Assembly: GCA_964619485.1 (NCBI GenBank) | Contig: CAZUCI010000039.1 | Span: 1 to 28,803, forward strand | Length of the DNA: 28,803 nucleotides | From: UBA2882 sp964619485 | GTDB taxonomy: Bacteria > Bacillota > Clostridia > Lachnospirales > Lachnospiraceae | Direction of reading: 5' to 3' | Shown here: positions 16,061-23,293 of the stretch, piece after piece | Position numbering within the stretch: the first letter of the stretch is position 1 | How the letters are laid out: each line of letters starts with the position of its first letter | Translations under genes and position numbers: made by a program | Notes under the pieces: generated by a model | Told to the model about the DNA's origin: nothing | What the model saw: only the letters and a program-made list of their open reading frames with translations | Database searches by the model: none

Positions 16061-16972
16061 TTAATCTAAAATCTGTTCTTTATATTTTGCAAGCTCCTCC
16101 ACATATTTCTGTCCCATTTCACTGATTACCGCAGACCTTCTTGCAATGTAGCCAATGGTCATTTTTTCATCCGTTTTTAATTTTACTGCACAGTAGTCTG
16201 ACCCGTTCAAATCTTCACAGATAATGCCTGAACACAGCGTATAACCATTGAGGCCAATCATAAGGTTTAACAGTGTCGCTCTGTCATTGGCGCGGATGAG
16301 CTGTCTGTATTCATAGGTGCTCATAACCTCCTCTGCAAAATAGAAGGAATTGTAATCCCCCTGTGCAAACGCCAGACAGGGATAATCATCCAAATCCTCC
16401 ATGGATACCTCTCTCTTATCTGCAAGGGGATTTTTCTTGCTCATATAAGCGTAAATGCTGCATTCAAATAAAGGTGTAAATTCCAGTCCTGCCTCGGTAA
16501 AAATTTTACTGAGCACAGTTCTGTTGTAATCGTTTAAATAAAGGACACCTATTTCACTTTTCTGATTTTTGACATTTTCTATTACTTCGTGTGTTTTCGT
16601 CTCGTGGATTTCAAACTCGTATTTTTCCATCCCATACTGCTTGACCAGCTCCACAAACGCATTGACGGCAAAGGTGTAATGCTGCATGGAAACATGAAAG
16701 CTTCTCTTAAAGCTGGTCTTGGAAATATATCTGGCGTCCAGAATATCATATTGTTCTACCACTGACCTTGCGTAGCCGAGGAACTCCGTTCCCTTCGTTG
16801 TAAGAGAAATCCCGCTTTTGGAACGAAGAAAGATATCAAAGCCCAGCTCCTGCTCCAGTGAATGAACGGAAGAAGAGAGGCTGGGCTGTGATATAAACAA
16901 TTTTTTTGCTGCTTCGTTGAGTGAGTTTTCCTTTGAGATTGCTATAATATAATTTAACTGATTTAATGTCAT
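16061..16972 (-). CDS. LysR-type transcriptional regulator, likely of the met transporter
   Basis: A 303-residue LysR-type regulator: winged helix-turn-helix at the N-terminus (MTLNQLNYIIAISKENSLNE, then AAKKLFISQPSLSSSVHSLE), a linker helix, and a periplasmic-binding-like effector domain from about residue 90 (HVSMQHYTFAVNAFVEL). GAGG precedes the ATG by 8 bases. It is transcribed from its own promoter just downstream of metQ, on the same strand. The metN promoter carries repeated TATAACA half-sites with LysR-box geometry, so this protein is the best candidate to control metNIQ (inference). Effector is unknown; a sulfur compound or amino acid is plausible. Confidence 0.93.
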   Translation of the reverse strand: MTLNQLNYIIAISKENSLNEAAKKLFISQPSLSSSVHSLEQELGFDIFLRSKSGISLTTKGTEFLGYARSVVEQYDILDARYISKTSFKRSFHVSMQHYTFAVNAFVELVKQYGMEKYEFEIHETKTHEVIENVKNQKSEIGVLYLNDYNRTVLSKIFTEAGLEFTPLFECSIYAYMSKKNPLADKREVSMEDLDDYPCLAFAQGDYNSFYFAEEVMSTYEYRQLIRANDRATLLNLMIGLNGYTLCSGIICEDLNGSDYCAVKLKTDEKMTIGYIARRSAVISEMGQKYVEELAKYKEQILD

Positions 16973-17016
16973 GCTACTACCTCGTTTTTATTCCTACTTA
17001 TCCAGTATACATTCGA

Positions 17017-17045
17017 ATCATAACATTTTACATCCATTCTTTCAA
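17017..17045 (-). promoter_or_regulatory. Promoter of the LysR gene
   Basis: TTGAAA (17040-17045), 17-base spacer, TATGAT (17017-17022) with TGT before the -10. The -35 lies inside the first unit of the 26-bp duplication at 17036-17087. An ATTCGAAT palindrome overlaps the -10. Confidence 0.8.
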
Positions 17046-17087
17046 CTTATTCTTCGTAAGGATTCTTTCAACTTATTCTTCGTAAGG
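17036..17087. repeat. Perfect 26-bp tandem duplication at the metQ/lysR boundary
   Basis: Positions 17036-17061 and 17062-17087 are identical. The right copy contains the last codons and the stop of metQ (stop 17073-17075); the left copy contains an unused version of the same codons and the -35 box of the lysR promoter. Confidence 0.97.
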
Positions 17088-17972
17088 AATAACGGCTCCA
17101 TCATAGGTGTCATTGATAAAATTCTTGATTTCATCGGATTTTAAGACCTCAACCAGCGCCTGTATTCCCTCGTTATTTTCATTGCCTTCCTTGACCGCAA
17201 TAATATTGACATAGGTTTTTGCTGCCTCGGAATCGCTGGTCTCATGAGCAATTGCATCCTTTCCCACAGAGTATCCGGCTTCAAGTGCATAATTTCCGTT
17301 TAATACCACAAAGGCATCCTCTCCCACAACTCTGGCTACCTGTGCTGCCTCCAGCTCGTCAAAGGTGACATTGTAGGGATTTTCTTCGATATCATTAACG
17401 GTTGCTTCCAGTCCTGCGCCCTCCTTCAGGGTAATGATTCCGTTATCCTGTAATAAAAGCAGTGCTCTGGCTTCGTTTGTGGTGTCATTTGGAATCGCAA
17501 TGCGGTCTCCCTCTGCAATCTCATCCAGAGATTTCTTTGTTCCCGGATAAATACCAAATGGCTCATAGTGAATTTTGCCCACACTTACAATATGTGTTCC
17601 CTTTTCTGCATTAAAGCTGTCCAGGTAAGGAATGTGCTGAATGTAATTGGCGTCAAATTCTCCGCTTTCTACAACTTCGTTGGGCTGAACATAATCTTCA
17701 AACTCTGTAATCTGTAAGTCATAGCCCTGCTCGGCAAGAATGGGCTTCGCCTCCTGCAAAATCTCTGCGTGTGGTGTTGTGGAAGCCGCAATCTTAATTA
17801 CCTGCTTCTCCTCTGGCTGTGCCTCTGCCGCATCCTCGGTTTCTGCCTCAGCAGCTTCTGTTGAACCTTCTGCTGCAGACTCTTCTGTACTTGCTGCACT
17901 TGACCCGCAGCCTGTTAATACTCCCGCCACTACAACAGTAGCCAGTACCAGTGATAATAATTTTTTCTTCAT
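17073..17972 (-). CDS. metQ: Methionine-type ABC transporter substrate-binding lipoprotein
   Basis: Captures D/L-methionine or a related amino acid outside the membrane for MetNI. 299 residues of the NlpA/MetQ family: signal peptide with lipobox LTGC (Cys22), an Ala/Glu/Ser-rich linker up to about residue 56, then IKIAASTTPHAEILQEAKPI, the tract FEDYVQPNEVVESGEFDANY with IQHIPYLDSF after it, and YEPFGIYPG, all typical. Start chosen at 17972, 8 bases after GAGGAG; the ATG 15 bases earlier overlaps that RBS. It is the last gene of metN-metI-metQ, 97 bases from metI. Its final codons lie in a tandem duplication. Confidence 0.93.
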   Translation of the reverse strand: MKKKLLSLVLATVVVAGVLTGCGSSAASTEESAAEGSTEAAEAETEDAAEAQPEEKQVIKIAASTTPHAEILQEAKPILAEQGYDLQITEFEDYVQPNEVVESGEFDANYIQHIPYLDSFNAEKGTHIVSVGKIHYEPFGIYPGTKKSLDEIAEGDRIAIPNDTTNEARALLLLQDNGIITLKEGAGLEATVNDIEENPYNVTFDELEAAQVARVVGEDAFVVLNGNYALEAGYSVGKDAIAHETSDSEAAKTYVNIIAVKEGNENNEGIQALVEVLKSDEIKNFINDTYDGAVIPYEE

Positions 17973-18006
17973 AATATGTCTCCTCATCTTTCTTTTTTCA
18001 TTTTTA

Positions 18007-18070
18007 TTTTCTTTTTCAATTTTTCTTTTCTTTTTTCAACTTTTGTTTTCTTTTCAATTTTTCTTTTCTT
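18007..18070. repeat. Imperfect pyrimidine-rich direct repeat between metI and metQ
   Basis: Units of about 25 bases at 18007-18032 and 18046-18070 share TTTTCAATTTTTCTTTTCTT. The whole spacer from about 17990 to 18070 is almost pure pyrimidine on the plus strand, so the mRNA here is almost pure purine and largely unstructured ahead of the metQ start. Confidence 0.7.
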
Positions 18071-18731
18071 ACTTATTTCTTCGATCTGTTTTCATTGCGG
18101 TGACAGTTCCTGTTGACTGGAAAATCTGCACCAGTATGATTAATAAAACAACAGTGACTATCATAATATCTGACTGATATCTATAGTATCCATATCGGAC
18201 TGCAATATCTCCCAGGCCGCCACCTCCAACGGTTCCTGCCATTGCAGAATATCCGAGGATTGTTCCAATTGCTATGGTGGCTCCATTGATCAGGGAGGTT
18301 TTTGCCTCTACCAGAAGAACACTGGTTATGATTCTGAAATTGCCGGCTCCCATGGATCTTGCCGCTTCCACAACCCCATGATCCACCTCCTTGACAGAGG
18401 ACTCAACCATTCTTGCAATAAAGGGAATGGCTGCCACCACCAGTGGAACAATCGTCGCCGTAGATCCCGTACTTCTTCCAACCAGTAATCTGGTAAAAGG
18501 AATCAGCAGAATTAACAGAATCAAAAAGGGAATGCTTCTTGTAATATTTACGATGATATCCAACACCTTATAAACAGCCCTTTTGGGTGTTAAACCCTTT
18601 TGATCTGTCACTGCCAGACATACTCCCAGGGGAAGACCGAACACATATCCGATGACGGTGGAAAGCAGTGTCATATATAATGTTTCACCTATTCCTTTTA
18701 TAATCATTTGATTTACCTCAGGCGTCCACAT
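18069..18731 (-). CDS. metI: Methionine-type ABC transporter permease
   Basis: Inner-membrane permease of 220 residues with five predicted membrane spans. The cytoplasmic EAA loop is visible as VVEAARSMGAGNFRIITSVL, and the preceding VAAIPFIARMVESSVKEVD and following AMAGTVGGGGLGDIAVRYGY are MetI signatures. Its first 14 bases overlap the end of metN, so translation is coupled. It ends with a basic tail (MKTDRRNK). Confidence 0.95.
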   Translation of the reverse strand: MWTPEVNQMIIKGIGETLYMTLLSTVIGYVFGLPLGVCLAVTDQKGLTPKRAVYKVLDIIVNITRSIPFLILLILLIPFTRLLVGRSTGSTATIVPLVVAAIPFIARMVESSVKEVDHGVVEAARSMGAGNFRIITSVLLVEAKTSLINGATIAIGTILGYSAMAGTVGGGGLGDIAVRYGYYRYQSDIMIVTVVLLIILVQIFQSTGTVTAMKTDRRNK

Positions 18732-19755
18732 TGTTTACCACCTCCTCAATCTCAATGCCCCGCTTTTGAAGGTACTCCTTCATTGCCTCTATCTGTGTAC
18801 ATTCTCTCTGAAATTCCAGTATCATCTCGCCCTTTGCAATACCGCCAACGTTTTTGGTGGAGGCCTTTAAAATATTGACAGGCTCCTGAAACTTCAGAAT
18901 CAAATTGGAAACCACCGGTTCAAATGCCGAATTTTCAGAAAAGACAATGCGAAGCTGCTCTCCCTGACTAATTTTCTGTGTGGAAGAAATCAGATTGTTG
19001 TCACTTTCCGTAAGCACATCCCCCAGAAGTAATTCCTTTGCAGCCTCCGTCCTGGGGTGTGTAAAGACCTGCGCTACCGTTCCTTCTTCAACAATGCTTC
19101 CCTTTTGCATAATTGCCACGTGGGTACAGATTTCTCTCACCACGGACATCTGATGTGTGATAATCACAACCGTAATCTGGAACCGGTCATGAATCTGCTT
19201 TAACAGCTGTAGAATAGAGGAGGTTGTCTGCGGGTCCAGTGCACTTGTCGCCTCATCACACAGTAGAATCTGTGGATTGGACGCCAGTGCTCTTGCAATC
19301 GCAACACGCTGCTTTTGTCCTCCTGACAGCTGCGATGGATAAGCATTTCTTTTATCAGAAAGTCCTACCAGCTCCAGGAGCTCCTCCGCTCTTTTTTTTG
19401 CTTCCTTTTTGCTCTTTTTTTGAATGTAGAGTGGGAAGCATATATTTTCCAGGACCGTTTTCTGCATCAACAGATTAAAATGCTGAAAAATCATTGCAAT
19501 ACTTTCTCTCTGCTTCTGCATTTCCTTTTTGGAGTTTTCTCCAAGATCCCGTCCTTCGATGAGAACCTTTCCTGCACTTGGCTCTTCCAAATAGTTCATA
19601 CATCGCACCAGCGTAGATTTTCCTGCCCCGGACATTCCGATGATTCCGTAAATATCTCCCTTCTCAATGGATAAACTCACATTTTTTAAGGCTTCGACCT
19701 TTCCATCCCTTGTCTCAAAGGTTCTGGACAGATTTTCGATTTGTATTTCTGCCAT
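18718..19755 (-). CDS. metN: Methionine-type ABC transporter ATPase
   Basis: Energises import through MetI. 345 residues: Walker A GMSGAGKST (residues 39-47), Q-loop MIFQHFNLL, signature LSGGQKQR, Walker B ILLCDEATSALDP, H-loop IITHQM. The C-terminal NIL/ACT-like domain from about residue 265 is present (RIVFSENSAFEPVVSNLI); in E. coli it gives inhibition by substrate. GGGAG precedes the ATG by 8 bases. First gene of metNIQ. No SAM riboswitch or methionine T-box is seen ahead of it, unlike many Firmicutes met transporters; a repeat-rich promoter suggests protein control instead. Confidence 0.96.
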   Translation of the reverse strand: MAEIQIENLSRTFETRDGKVEALKNVSLSIEKGDIYGIIGMSGAGKSTLVRCMNYLEEPSAGKVLIEGRDLGENSKKEMQKQRESIAMIFQHFNLLMQKTVLENICFPLYIQKKSKKEAKKRAEELLELVGLSDKRNAYPSQLSGGQKQRVAIARALASNPQILLCDEATSALDPQTTSSILQLLKQIHDRFQITVVIITHQMSVVREICTHVAIMQKGSIVEEGTVAQVFTHPRTEAAKELLLGDVLTESDNNLISSTQKISQGEQLRIVFSENSAFEPVVSNLILKFQEPVNILKASTKNVGGIAKGEMILEFQRECTQIEAMKEYLQKRGIEIEEVVNNVDA

Positions 19756-19838
19756 AGAGGTTCTCCCTTCCTTATATTGTCTGGCTTTTCTGTGTTTCTC
19801 TTGACACTCCCTATGATATCGGACAGATCGGTTTTTGT

Positions 19839-19867
19839 ATAATACAGGAATGTTATAGTCTGTTATA
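19839..19867 (-). promoter_or_regulatory. Weak promoter of metNIQ
   Basis: TATTAT (19839-19844) with TG one base upstream is a fair -10; the -35 position (19862-19867) reads TATAAC, far from consensus, as expected for an activator-dependent promoter. The leader would be about 77 bases. Confidence 0.55.
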
Positions 19868-19883
19868 AGAAAAACCTATAACA
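19851..19883 (-). promoter_or_regulatory. Candidate LysR-type operator: three TATAACA half-sites
   Basis: TGTTATA occurs at 19851-19857 and 19861-19867, and TATAACA at 19877-19883 (plus-strand reading). The last two form a 7-bp inverted repeat with a 9-base gap; the first two are direct repeats 10 bp apart, one helical turn. TTATA-N6-TATAA within it has the T-N11-A layout of LysR boxes. The sites cover the -35 and upstream region. Confidence 0.6.
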
Positions 19884-19912
19884 TCATTTTTCAAACGCAG
19901 ACCGGTAAGCGC

Positions 19913-19952
19913 ACAAAAAAAGCCCCTCTCCACTTTGCTGGAAAGGAACTCT
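19913..19952 (-). terminator. Intrinsic terminator after the lipoprotein gene
   Basis: In transcript direction AGTTCCTTTCCA, GCAAAG loop, TGGAGAGGGGCT: a 12-bp stem with three G-U pairs, then TTTTTTTG. It closes the LytTR-kinase-lipoprotein operon. Confidence 0.88.
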
Positions 19953-19962
19953 TTTTACTCTT

Positions 19963-20021
19963 AGTCTGCGGTTTTACATGCAGGGCTTTTATTTTATATA
20001 CAGTCTGCGGTTTTACATGCA
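19963..20021. repeat. 20-bp direct repeat between terminator and lipoprotein gene
   Basis: AGTCTGCGGTTTTACATGCA occurs exactly at 19963-19982 and 20002-20021, a 39-bp period. No function is evident. Confidence 0.9.
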
Positions 20022-20027
20022 AAATCT

Positions 20028-20441
20028 CTATTTCACATAAAGTCCGCTGACCTGCATATCCGGATTAAAGGACACGGTATAGGTCAGGCTTTTGTCTGCA
20101 CATTTTGCCACTACCACTGCCACAGCCAGATCCTGGTCGCTCTTCTTGTCATGGGTTCCGACTACTGATGCAGCGGAATATTCACTGAATGCTCCTGCCT
20201 GGGCAATATAATCCCCAACACTCTTCTCCAGGGTCTCTGCCGGCAGTGCTGCCTTCATATCATCCGTAAAGCAATCCACTACCGCGTCATATGAACCTGA
20301 ATTCAGGTTGTCTATCAGGGTTTTGGCCTGTGCCTCCACGGTGTCAGCATCATATATTTCCGACAGCTGTGTACTGCCGCATCCAATCAAAAATGGTACC
20401 ATTCCAACTAAAACAACAAACATTCCAACTAATTTTCTCAT
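20028..20441 (-). CDS. Small lipoprotein, DUF3887-like
   Basis: 137 residues with a lipoprotein signal ending LIGC (Cys21), so anchored on the outer face of the membrane. The mature part (DADTVEAQAKTLIDNLNSGS, then YDAVVDCFTDDMKAALPAET) resembles the DUF3887 fold, a small domain of unknown function often found in Firmicutes lipoproteins. GGAGAG precedes the ATG. It is the third gene of the LytTR/GHKL operon, 31 bases after the kinase, so it may be an accessory to signal sensing or an envelope protein made with the system (inference). Confidence 0.8.
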   Translation of the reverse strand: MRKLVGMFVVLVGMVPFLIGCGSTQLSEIYDADTVEAQAKTLIDNLNSGSYDAVVDCFTDDMKAALPAETLEKSVGDYIAQAGAFSEYSAASVVGTHDKKSDQDLAVAVVVAKCADKSLTYTVSFNPDMQVSGLYVK

Positions 20442-20472
20442 ACAATCTCTCCTTTTCTCCCCTGATGCACCA

Positions 20473-21792
20473 TCACATGCCCAGGCTCTCTTCCCTGTTT
20501 ACCAGCATAATACTCGTAACAAATACTTCATTCTCCCACTGCCACTGCAGATCACCATCATAGTTTTCCAGGGCTCTTGCCACATTTTTCATGCCCAGAC
20601 CCTCATGGTTTTTCTTACTGGATTTCAGTGTTCCCTTCCTTGTCTCCGGTTCCTTTACACAGCTGTTTTCCATAAGCACAGAAATCAATCCACCTGACTG
20701 GCTGGCCCGCAGCTTAATGCTTCCATTCTCTGCCGCGTCAATGGCATTGTCCAGCAAATTGGCAAAAATTGTGGTAATATCAATCTCTCTCATAAAGGAA
20801 AGCTGCACCTCGCCAATGCGGATATCCGGTGTGATTCCCCTCTTTTTCATCTGCGAGACCTTGTCATTCAGAATTATATTTAACAACCGGTTGGAGGTAT
20901 AATACTTCTGCCCCAGGTCGTTTAAGCTGTTTCGAAGATGCTCCATATAATTGTCTGCATTTTCCCTGGTTTCCGGCTTTGCTTCTGCCTGACTTTCTCT
21001 GTAAAGCTCATCCATCGTCTGAATATGATTGCGAATATCATGAATCAGCTTTCTGGATTCCTCGTATTTTTCTTCTTCTCTTGTATAATAGTCTGCCTGG
21101 AACTGTGCCTGCTGCCTGGAGAGCACCAGCTCCCGCTCCAGTCGATTGTTCTCCCCAACCGTATCTGAAATCACAGCAAAATAAATATTTATTGCAATGA
21201 GCAGCACCAGATTGACCAAAAAGAGAAGCAGCATCTCCTCCGTTATATAAATCTGCATAAAATAAGTAATAGAATACAGATTTACAATGGAAAAGAGCGG
21301 CAGTAAAAATGCAATAACCAGCTGCCTTGCTGTCAGCTCCTCTTCCCTTTTCTTTTTTACCACCAGTACAAAAATGCGAATCAGTAAAAATTCTATCAGA
21401 CGCAGTGTTACCACATAGGCACAAAAGCTCAGCTCGCTGGAATTCAGATAAAATGCTCCGCCCCCCATGATGCTGGAAAAGAGAATGGAAAAAAGTGCAT
21501 CTGCCAGATATACAACAATTACTGCAATAAAATAATATAATAAGTAGATTCTTCCCGTCTGATAAATCCATCTTGCAGCAAATGGAAGTATCAGCAAAAA
21601 GAGTAAATTGATAATACCATTTCCCAATAGGGAAGCCAGCAGGGACAGGATGCTATAGACAGCAATAACAAGATAACGCTTTCCTGTGTTTCCCGGATTT
21701 TCACAGCCCATCTCCTTCAGTCCATAGAAAATACTCAGTATCAGGAACAGGCTTCCAATCATTGGCAAAATCACATATACTAAAATATTCAT
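20473..21792 (-). CDS. GHKL sensor histidine kinase, AgrC-like
   Basis: 439 residues. The N-terminal half (about 1-205) is a multi-span membrane domain with six or seven hydrophobic segments, followed by a coiled-coil linker rich in E, R and Q, the phospho-acceptor motif SRKLIHDIRNH with His251, and a HATPase of the GHKL type (NLLDNAIDAAENG, GLGMKNVARALENYDG). This is the layout of AgrC/VirS-like kinases that read peptides or membrane states. The start codon overlaps the response regulator stop by 4 bases (ATGA). No peptide precursor gene of the AgrD type is seen nearby, so the signal may be something else. Confidence 0.92.
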   Translation of the reverse strand: MNILVYVILPMIGSLFLILSIFYGLKEMGCENPGNTGKRYLVIAVYSILSLLASLLGNGIINLLFLLILPFAARWIYQTGRIYLLYYFIAVIVVYLADALFSILFSSIMGGGAFYLNSSELSFCAYVVTLRLIEFLLIRIFVLVVKKKREEELTARQLVIAFLLPLFSIVNLYSITYFMQIYITEEMLLLFLVNLVLLIAINIYFAVISDTVGENNRLERELVLSRQQAQFQADYYTREEEKYEESRKLIHDIRNHIQTMDELYRESQAEAKPETRENADNYMEHLRNSLNDLGQKYYTSNRLLNIILNDKVSQMKKRGITPDIRIGEVQLSFMREIDITTIFANLLDNAIDAAENGSIKLRASQSGGLISVLMENSCVKEPETRKGTLKSSKKNHEGLGMKNVARALENYDGDLQWQWENEVFVTSIMLVNREESLGM

Positions 21793-22496
21793 CTGCCACT
21801 TCCTTTCTCTGAAGCAAGATACCGATTCAATACCCTGCGAAACCAGGCCGCTTTTTTCTGGGATAATGGAATTCTGCTTCCATCTGCCATAACAATTTCT
21901 GTCCCGTCAATTTTAAAAACGTGATAAAGATTAATCACAAAGCTTTTGTGAGGCATAACAAAATCATAGCTTTCCATCCTGGTTTGAATATCGCCTATCT
22001 TTTCACGCATATGAAACGTCTGCTTTTCTGCATGGAGCACAACCTCTCTTCCCACGTACTCAAAGAACAAAAGCTGGGAGGGTTTTCTCCTTATAATCCC
22101 CTCTTTTGTAACGAATTCAAGCTCCTCCTCCTTTTTCTCTCCGTAGGACAGAGCCTCCTGCAGCTGCTCATACAGTTCCTCCCTTTTTAATGGCTTCAGC
22201 AAATAGGCAAAGGCATGCACCTCAAAGGCAAAAATGGTGTAATCGCTGTAATTTGTCACATAAATCAGCTTTACCTGCTTGTCTCTTTTCCGTATCTCTT
22301 TCGCCGTTTCAAACCCGTTCATCCCCTTCATATCAATATCCAGAAAAATAATTTCATAGGATTTTCCACTTTGAACCAGCTCCTCACCACTGGTGAATAT
22401 GTCCACCTGCAAGGGTGCTTTATCATATTGCTGCAGCAGCTCCCGCGTCCGGTCAAGCACTGCCTTTTCATCATCACAAACTGCTATAGGTATCAC
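21789..22496 (-). CDS. LytTR response regulator, GTG start
   Basis: 235 residues: receiver domain (IPIAVCDDEKAV, phospho-acceptor Asp53 in IIFLDIDMKGMNG, LLKPLKREE near the end) followed by a LytTR DNA-binding domain (GIIRRKPSQLLFFEYVGREV, then MPHKSFVINLYHV). GTG at 22494-22496 is chosen because GGAGG lies 6 bases before it; the open frame reaches 22526 without an RBS there. First gene of a three-gene operon with the kinase and a lipoprotein. Works as an AgrA/LytR-like transcription factor on direct-repeat sites. Confidence 0.93.
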   Translation of the reverse strand: MIPIAVCDDEKAVLDRTRELLQQYDKAPLQVDIFTSGEELVQSGKSYEIIFLDIDMKGMNGFETAKEIRKRDKQVKLIYVTNYSDYTIFAFEVHAFAYLLKPLKREELYEQLQEALSYGEKKEEELEFVTKEGIIRRKPSQLLFFEYVGREVVLHAEKQTFHMREKIGDIQTRMESYDFVMPHKSFVINLYHVFKIDGTEIVMADGSRIPLSQKKAAWFRRVLNRYLASEKGSGR

Positions 22497-22512
22497 GCGT
22501 GTCCTCCATAAT

Positions 22513-22532
22513 TTGTAACTGATCAACTACAA
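22513..22532 (-). promoter_or_regulatory. Imperfect palindrome in the LytTR operon leader
   Basis: TTGTAACTGATCAACTACAA: 5-bp arms TTGTA/TACAA around a TGATCA centre. It also contains two AGTT cores 8 bp apart on the minus strand, reminiscent of LytTR half-sites but closer than usual. Possible autoregulatory site, unproven. Confidence 0.35.
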
Positions 22533-22537
22533 GTTTT

Positions 22538-22565
22538 ATTCTATTGTGTTTTTGAAAAAAAGCAA
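22538..22565 (-). promoter_or_regulatory. Promoter of the LytTR operon
   Basis: TTGCTT (22560-22565), 16-base spacer, TAGAAT (22538-22543), about 42 bases before the GTG start. Confidence 0.6.
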
Positions 22566-22649
22566 GATTTTAGACATGAAAGACAAATATGCAGACGCAA
22601 AAGACAAAATTTCAAATGCTATCCCTGCTGCTTTGCTTCCTTTTTTACA

Positions 22650-22700
22650 TAAAAATACCGGCCCAGCAATGATCAGCTTTCGTCTGATTTCCCGGGTCGG
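22650..22700 (-). terminator. Likely terminator after the ACT-domain gene
   Basis: CCGACCC and GGGCCGG pair with one mismatch, enclosing an inner ATCAG/CTGAT stem, followed by TATTTTTATG on the minus strand. The U tract is short of ideal, but the site is where the ior-paaK operon should end. Confidence 0.55.
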
Positions 22701-22728
22701 CATTTTAGCGGTTCACTATTTTTTAATC

Positions 22729-23160
22729 CTATTCCATACTCTCAATATCTTTTTGTGAGATCAGTGTAATGTCCTCTTTTTCCAGAATTGCCAGTGCTTT
22801 GTCCAAATCAGAGGTTTTGATAACGATGGAAGCATCATCATTGCCTGTTGCAAGTGCGTACATGTACTCAATGTTCATTCCCGCGCTGCAGATTACCTCA
22901 AGAAGCTCCTGCAGCTGTCCAACCTTATGCTCCAGCTTAAAGGCCAGAACATCTGTTAACATTGCTGTAAATTCACATTCCTTCAAAGCATCTAATGCCT
23001 TCTGTGGCTCTGAAACAATCATACGGAGCATACCGTAATCAGCAGTATCCGCAAGACTTAAGGATATAATGTTGATATCCTGATTTTTCAGGCAGGCAAG
23101 CACTTCCTTTAAACGTCCTTCTCTGTTTTCAATAAAGATTGCCAATTGTTTTAAATACAT
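22729..23160 (-). CDS. Double ACT-domain protein of the ior-paaK operon
   Basis: 143 residues forming two tandem ACT domains (about 4-68 with QLAIFIENREGRLKEVL, and 70-140 with AFKLEHKVGQLQELLEVICS). ACT domains bind amino acids; this stand-alone form is commonly found next to paaK and iorAB and probably senses an aromatic or branched amino acid for the pathway (family knowledge plus inference). GGGAGGG lies 8 bases before the ATG. It is separated from paaK by a 133-base spacer holding 15-bp tandem repeats and has no clear promoter of its own, so it is likely the last gene of the operon. Confidence 0.9.
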   Translation of the reverse strand: MYLKQLAIFIENREGRLKEVLACLKNQDINIISLSLADTADYGMLRMIVSEPQKALDALKECEFTAMLTDVLAFKLEHKVGQLQELLEVICSAGMNIEYMYALATGNDDASIVIKTSDLDKALAILEKEDITLISQKDIESME

Positions 23161-23230
23161 ATTTTTTCCCTCCCTTTGGCATGAGGTGTCTGCAAAGCAG
23201 ATGAAGTCCTGATGCCCAACTATTCATTCA

Positions 23231-23290
23231 TAGTCTGTTCACTCATAATCTGTTCATTTGTAGTCTGTTTATTTACAGTCTGTTCTAACA
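23231..23290 (-). repeat. 15-bp tandem repeat between paaK and the ACT gene
   Basis: Four units at 23231-23245, 23246-23260, 23261-23275 and 23276-23290 (plus strand TAGTCTGTTCACTCA and variants, consensus YARTCTGTTYAYTYR), with a partial unit at 23223-23230. It begins 3 bases beyond the paaK stop codon. Stops in the minus-strand frames argue against coding. Confidence 0.88.
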
Positions 23291-23293
23291 TCA

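Noticed and set aside
19756..19838. SAM riboswitch ahead of metN
   Set aside because: The predicted leader is only about 77 bases and shows none of the S-box core or a terminator hairpin.
22546..22758. Plus-strand open frame of 70 codons in the gap between the LytTR and ACT genes
   Set aside because: No RBS, GTG start inside a promoter spacer, and it runs antisense through a likely terminator into the ACT gene.
23223..23290. CRISPR array
   Set aside because: Units are 15 bp, contiguous and degenerate, with no unique spacers and no cas genes in the window.
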